Assembly (NCBI RefSeq): GCF_900095215.1
Contig: NZ_LT606949.1
Span: forward strand, 1,214,690-1,278,689
DNA: 64,000 nt
Direction of reading: 5' to 3'
Source: Polynucleobacter necessarius
GTDB taxonomy: Bacteria > Pseudomonadota > Gammaproteobacteria > Burkholderiales > Burkholderiaceae
A program made the position numbers and the translations under genes. The first letter of the stretch is position 1, and each line of letters starts with the position of its first letter. The notes under the pieces are model-generated. The model saw only the letters and a list, made by a program, of their open reading frames with translations, ran no database searches and was not told where the DNA came from. Below, one piece after another: positions 60,286-64,000 of this stretch.

Positions 60286-60315
60286 AGTACTAATTAGGAC
60301 TAGTTTAGTACTAAT
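60286..60315. promoter_or_regulatory. candidate MarR operator pair upstream of marR
   Basis: AGTACTAAT occurs at 60286-60294 and again at 60307-60315, 21 bases apart (two helical turns). The second is part of the perfect palindrome TTAGTACTAA (60305-60314). The related AGGACTAG lies between them. Position just before the marR start and the symmetric, repeated form are those expected of an autoregulatory MarR operator. No binding data are implied. Confidence 0.6.
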
Positions 60316-60342
60316 GCGAACTAAATGCAAGCAGTGGCAATA

Positions 60343-60373
60343 AAAAAACCCCACAACTTATGCGGGGTTTTTC
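60343..60373. terminator. probable intrinsic terminator between marR promoter region and hydrolase remnant
   Basis: AAAACCCC, an 11-base loop with partial pairing, then GGGGTTTTT. The T-run is on the plus strand and the A-run on its left gives a T-run on the minus strand. It could end minus-strand transcripts entering from the left-facing hydrolase gene only if read in reverse, so its true partner is uncertain. Confidence 0.6.
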
Positions 60374-60416
60374 CTTTGAGCCGTAAATAACGCTCCTGAA
60401 GCCTCATTTAGACCAC

Positions 60417-61213
60417 CTAGAACTGAACCGTTTCTCCTTCGGTCATAGGAATGATCCTAATATTGCTACCCTTCATGGATTCCTGGAATTCCGCCAAAGT
60501 ACCTTTGGTCATCGGATTGGAGTTGTAGTGCATAGGGATAACCATCTTCGGCTTAATCCACGTACGCAATGCATAAGCCGCATCATCTGGCGCCATTGTG
60601 ACATTACCCCCAATTGGAACCATCACCAAATCTGGCTTGTAGTGTTCACTAATAAATTTCATATCACTAAATAAGCCGGTATCACCCATGTGCCAAATCT
60701 TAAATCCATTCTCTAGCTCAATGATGTAGCCCATAGGCTCGCCCGTTGGGTGCGATTCCACTTTGTCTGTCGCAGGATTTTTCCAAACCCGCAATGATGA
60801 ATGCTCAGCTTGTACTGCGGCGACTTTAATTCCAGGCGCCGGAGTAACGCGCCCTGTTTTATTAAAACGATGGCCTAAATCTGCTGGCAGAATTCCCAAA
60901 GTAGTTAAAGGGGTCACCATATCAGCAGGGCCATACAACTTAATGTTGTGCATCCTGGCTACTGTTGGAGCATCGCCAATATGATCCACGTGCGTATGTG
61001 TTACTAGCAGCACATCAATGGGGCCTATCGCCGCTAAATGATTCTTATACATTGGGGGGTGTCTTTGGTCCGACCGTAATCCAGGGGTCGATCAAAATCA
61101 TTTTTCCCTGCGGACTTTTGTGCGGGATTTTGGGCGATAGCAAACGATGATGTCGAAACAAATGCGACAGCCAACAATGTAGTCAATGCATCTTTAGTTG
61201 CAAAACTCTTCAT
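60417..61213 (-). pseudogene. metallo-beta-lactamase fold metal-dependent hydrolase (UPF0173-like), broken
   Basis: The start at ATG 61211-61213 encodes a signal peptide (ALTTLLAVAFVSTSSFAIAQ) and then AQKSAGK. The next roughly 20 residues expected before the first strand pair are missing. MILIDPWITVGPKTPP is readable only in another frame, and the frame changes again near 61055. From 61052 a clean piece runs to 60417 with the metal motif VTHTHVDHIGDAPTVAR, then WHMGDTGLFSDMKFI and MVIPMHYNSNPMTKG. Thus an internal deletion plus indels. Substrate unknown. Confidence 0.85.
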
Positions 61214-61303
61214 GATGGCGTCTCAGAATAATGGTATTTATTAGAGCACTATAGACCAAGTTGAGAGTTAAAGCATATGACGCAATGCGTCATTTTCAGG
61301 ATC

Positions 61304-61714
61304 TTATTTCCAGAAAACCGATAACGTTTGTGATGAGTCAGACTTAATGGATATAGATCGTTTTTGCACTACACTTTCATAGCTTGCTTCAAGCGTATAG
61401 TCGCCCGGCACGAGATTAACCAACATATATGGTCTCTCCGCCTGAGCATCAAAAATCACTTGTTTCGTTGAGCCCATGATTTTGATACTTGCACCAAAGA
61501 TCCAAACACATCTGCCATTCTGAATTTGCGATAGCTCCAACAATAGCGGCCACTGTTTTGCTTCAGCCAAAATCGCGGTTGATTCACCCTCACCTACGCC
61601 ACCAGTGATATAGGAAACACCTTTTGAATGCTGCGTATCTGGAATGTGCGCTAAGGCCCAAGAAGTCGCTAAGAGCAGCTGAACAGAGATGATGATTGTG
61701 AGAAGCGCTTTCAT
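61304..61714 (-). CDS. secreted hypothetical protein, carboxypeptidase-regulatory-like fold
   Basis: A 136-residue protein with a signal peptide (LTIIISVQLLLATSWALA). The second half resembles a small Ig-like or carboxypeptidase regulatory repeat: RPYMLVNLVPGDYTLEASYE and SVVQKRSISIKSDSSQTLSV. The first half has no motif I recognise. The frame is intact and ends 90 bases before the neighbouring dead hydrolase. A periplasmic structural or binding role is plausible but not shown. Confidence 0.7.
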   Translation of the reverse strand: MKALLTIIISVQLLLATSWALAHIPDTQHSKGVSYITGGVGEGESTAILAEAKQWPLLLELSQIQNGRCVWIFGASIKIMGSTKQVIFDAQAERPYMLVNLVPGDYTLEASYESVVQKRSISIKSDSSQTLSVFWK

Positions 61715-61744
61715 ACTTCTATCTTACGACTGATTGGGCCAGAA

Positions 61745-61768
61745 AAAAGCCCCGGCAACGCGGGGCTT
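61745..61768. terminator. intrinsic terminator downstream of the quinone oxidoreductase remnant
   Basis: AAAGCCCCG, loop GCAACG, CGGGGCTTT. A 9-bp GC-rich stem with A/T ends between two minus-strand genes. It most likely terminates the transcript of the quinone oxidoreductase gene whose stop lies at 61792. Confidence 0.85.
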
Positions 61769-61791
61769 TCCTAAAACTAAACGCTGACGAC

Positions 61792-62764
61792 TTAAGGAGT
61801 CATCACAATAGCGCCGGAGACTTTTCTACCCTCAGCAGCACGATGGGCATCGGCAGCTTGCGCCAATGAAAACTTCGCGCCGATCTACACTTTGACATGG
61901 CCTTTAGCAATCGCATCGAATACCGCCTGGGCATTTTCTTTCAACAGGGCCGCAGTTGCGTTATTTGGAAACACTGACGGTCTTGTTAAGAATAAACAGC
62001 CCTTCTTGATTTCCGGCTGAATCTCTGGGGCTGGACCTGAAGCGGAGCCAAATAGGGCAACGGTTACAAATGGAGCAGTGCAATCTAAAGAACCTAAGAA
62101 GGTGGTTTTCGCAACGGAGTCATAAACCACATTTGCTTTTTTACCGCCAGTTGCCTTAATCACTTCTTCAACCCAGTTTGGCTGTGAGTAATCCACCACC
62201 GCATCGCAACCAGCCTCCTTGGCGGCAGCGAACTGCGCATGGGAGCCAACAGTACCAACCACAAAGGCGCCCAACGCTTTTGCCCAACCAGCCAAAATTT
62301 GACCAACGCCACCAGCAGCTGCGTGCACAAGCACCACATCGCCCGCTTTTACCTTGTAAGTTTTCTGAACAAGATATTGCGCAGTCATCGCTTTAAAGAA
62401 AACGGCGGCAGCCACTTCATCCGAAATGCCGTTAGGAATCAACACCAATTTATCAGCTGCAACATTACGAACGCTGGCATATGTGCCAATACCGGCGTTC
62501 ATATACACAACGTGCGCCCACCTTAAAGTCAGTAACACCTTCGCCCACAGACTCCACAACGCCAGCAGCCTCATGTCTCAGGCCCGTAGGCATCTCCAGT
62601 TGGTATACGCCAGAGCGCTGATACACATCAATGAAATTGAATCCAATAGCGGTTTGACGAATTTGCACTTCACCTCTTGCTGGTAGCGGTAATTCTTTAT
62701 CAATCACCTTGATTACGTCAGCACTACCTAGTTCTGTCAGACTAACAACTCGAGCTTTTGTCAC
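61792..62764 (-). pseudogene. zinc-independent NADPH:quinone oxidoreductase (QOR), broken
   Basis: A medium-chain reductase. From GTG 62762-62764 the first piece reads ELPLPARGEVQIRQTAIGFN and LRHEAAGVVESVGEGVTDFK. A frame change near 62510 separates VYERRYWH from MNAGIGTYASVRNVAADKLV. The clean middle has the cofactor motif VLVHAAAGGVGQILAGWAKA. TAG at 61885-61887 cuts GHVKV/IGAKFSLAQAADAH, and the natural end GAIVMTP stops at 61792-61794. One indel and one nonsense mutation. Confidence 0.9.
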
Positions 62765-62963
62765 ATGTCACCTAATTATTTTTTATTGAGAAAAAAATTA
62801 TCATACAGTAGAGGCATCTTTTTAATTCCTGCCTCAGCACTGCCACCTAACTACTGAATAAACCCTCTTGGAAAGAGTGACACAAATTCCAGGGTTTTGC
62901 TTTGGGTGAGCAAATTTATCGCTCATTTAATCCACTGACTGATACCAAACTTTCAAGGCAGCC

Positions 62964-63338
62964 ATGCAAAACGAAATCGCGCTCAATGTATTTGGAGAGC
63001 CCCTCACACCCTGCTCCTTCGATCCTCTAACAGGGTTGTTTAGGGATGGCTGCTGCAAAACCAATGAAGAGGATGTGGGCAGTCACCTAGTGTGCGCCAT
63101 CGTGACGGATGCTTTTTTAGAATTTAGCCTACACCAAGGGAATGATCTCATTACCCCAAGACCTGCATATCAGTTTCCAGGATTGATTGCGGGAGACCAG
63201 TGGTGTTTATGCATTAATCGCTGGGTAGAGGCATTCAATGCGAATTGCGCACCCTTTATTAAATTAGAGAGCACCCATATCAAAGCACTTGAAACAGTAC
63301 CCCTCAATATTCTTAAGGAATATGCGAGAGAAATATAA
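62964..63338 (+). CDS. DUF2237 family protein
   Basis: A 124-residue cytoplasmic protein of the DUF2237 family, whose function is not established. The signature text is NVFGEPLTPCSFDPLTGLFR, DGCCKTNEEDVGSHLVCAIV and GDQWCLCINRWVEAFNANCA. The many conserved cysteines (C-C pair, CLC) hint at metal or redox chemistry. It ends 16 bases before the histone-deacetylase-family gene on the same strand. Intact. The 199 bases before it (62765-62963) show no gene. Confidence 0.85.
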   Translation: MQNEIALNVFGEPLTPCSFDPLTGLFRDGCCKTNEEDVGSHLVCAIVTDAFLEFSLHQGNDLITPRPAYQFPGLIAGDQWCLCINRWVEAFNANCAPFIKLESTHIKALETVPLNILKEYAREI

Positions 63339-63354
63339 AAGAAATAAAAGTAGC

Positions 63355-64000
63355 GTGAAAAAAAAGAAAGCGTTTTATACCGACCATTTTGTATTACCGC
63401 TTTCCGCGGGACATCGCTTCCCCATGGAAAAATATTCACGCCTACGGGATTTGGTCGGCACGCAAGCCGAGATTGAGCTTGTTGAAGCACCCCCTGCCAC
63501 AGATACACAAATTCTGTATACGCATGATCCAAGCTACCTCCTCAAAGTCATCAATGGAACACTTTCAGAACACGAGCAAAGGGATATTGGTTTCCCATGG
63601 AGTGCGCAGATGGTGGAACGCTCCCGGCGCTCCGCTGACGCCACAGTCGCTGCAGCCAAAACCGCTTTACACGCAGGCATCGCAGCCAATCTTGCGGGAG
63701 GCAAACACCATGCTTATTGCGATATGGGTAGTGGATTTTGTGTATTTAATGATTCCGCTATTGCCGCGCGCACCCTCCAAAAAGAAATCAGCTCCTCTTT
63801 AAAAGTGGCCATCATTGCTTTAGATGTCCATCAAGGCAATGGCACCGCAGCCATTCTGCAGAATGATGACTCCATCTTTACCCTTTCTATTCATGGAGAA
63901 AATAATTTTCCATGCAAGAAAGAGCACAGCAATTTGGACTTAGGGCCAGTGGATGGCTGTGATGATGCACTCTACATGCGCTCTTTAGAAGAATGCCTAG
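63355..64000 (+). CDS. histone deacetylase family protein (acetylpolyamine amidohydrolase-like), runs off window
   Basis: A zinc-dependent deacetylase-superfamily enzyme, open from GTG 63355 to the window edge (215 codons of about 300). The tandem active-site histidines are in GGKHHAYCDMGSGFCVFNDS near residue 122, and the zinc-binding DVHQGNGT near residue 157. The start reads KKKKAFYTDHFVLPLSAGHR. No lesion in the visible part. Bacterial members remove acetyl groups from polyamines, acetoin-like compounds or lysine; the substrate here is unknown. It probably forms a unit with the DUF2237 gene. Confidence 0.88.
   Translation, partial: MKKKKAFYTDHFVLPLSAGHRFPMEKYSRLRDLVGTQAEIELVEAPPATDTQILYTHDPSYLLKVINGTLSEHEQRDIGFPWSAQMVERSRRSADATVAAAKTALHAGIAANLAGGKHHAYCDMGSGFCVFNDSAIAARTLQKEISSSLKVAIIALDVHQGNGTAAILQNDDSIFTLSIHGENNFPCKKEHSNLDLGPVDGCDDALYMRSLEECL

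Noticed and set aside
1..64000. CRISPR array, toxin-antitoxin, prophage or defence island
   Set aside because: No regularly spaced repeats, no Cas, integrase, restriction or toxin motifs were seen in any frame I examined.

Overview
The window reads as a betaproteobacterial chromosome of the Polynucleobacter type (Burkholderiaceae). The evidence is the order gyrA-serC-pheA-hisC-tyrA-aroA, a tmRNA encoding the tag ANDERYALAA, a complete ccmABCDEFGHI operon, a cbb3/Fix-type locus, and many Bug/TctC-type solute receptors. About half of the genes are broken by in-frame stops, small indels or large deletions, while housekeeping genes beside them are clean. That matches a genome in recent, ongoing reduction, such as the obligate ciliate endosymbionts described in Polynucleobacter necessarius. 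The species is an inference from memory, not a search.

Layout. 1-8192: an intact aromatic amino acid/serine/histidine operon read leftward behind gyrA. 8350-10740: an OmpA-family porin, ubiG, a broken gph and an intact ssrA. 10776-13667: a decayed heme-uptake locus (tonB, hemP, TonB-dependent receptor). 13827-24348: mostly pseudogenes (methyltransferase, pirin, trhO, two Bug receptors, an MmgE/PrpD protein, crcB) with a few intact genes (carboxymuconolactone decarboxylase family, one Bug receptor, a 2-hydroxyacid dehydrogenase, a two-gene chromate transporter). 24362-29618: mostly intact genes (LigB-type dioxygenase, two small proteins, site-2 protease, cytochrome c', cytochrome b, 3-hydroxyacyl-CoA dehydrogenase) plus a broken MFS transporter. 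29704-36500: a wholly decayed organic-acid island (2-hydroxyacid dehydrogenase, DapA-like aldolase, TAXI-TRAP transporter, enolase-superfamily dehydratase, hydroxyacyl-CoA dehydrogenase). 36566-41873: M23 peptidase, UspA, a broken SulP transporter, a TauE/SafE-like protein and an intact fnr.

41876-44515 holds what is left of the cbb3 oxidase locus: intact fixH, broken ccoG, and a ccoP that has lost its 5' end at a deletion joint with an unrelated Bug gene. ccoN and ccoO are absent from the window. 44500-50532 is a second block of decayed transport and catabolic genes. 50536-57337 is the complete cytochrome c maturation operon, eight of its nine genes overlapping by 1 or 4 bases. 57533-60272 is a compact redox operon (marR, flavodoxin-like, cytochrome b561, two YceI proteins) with a candidate MarR operator. 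60417-64000 holds two more broken genes, a secreted hypothetical, a DUF2237 protein and the start of a histone-deacetylase-family gene.

The surviving genes would cover amino acid synthesis, DNA supercoiling, ribosome rescue, cytochrome c assembly and oxidative-stress handling. What is being lost is scavenging and flexibility: organic-acid uptake and catabolism, heme import, sulfate/anion and fluoride transport, and micro-oxic respiration. I found no CRISPR array, prophage, insertion sequence or tRNA gene, and no convincing undescribed multi-gene system. The most notable signals are the gene-loss joints, the collapsed cbb3 locus beside an intact FNR, the MarR operator pair and two unnoticed small genes.
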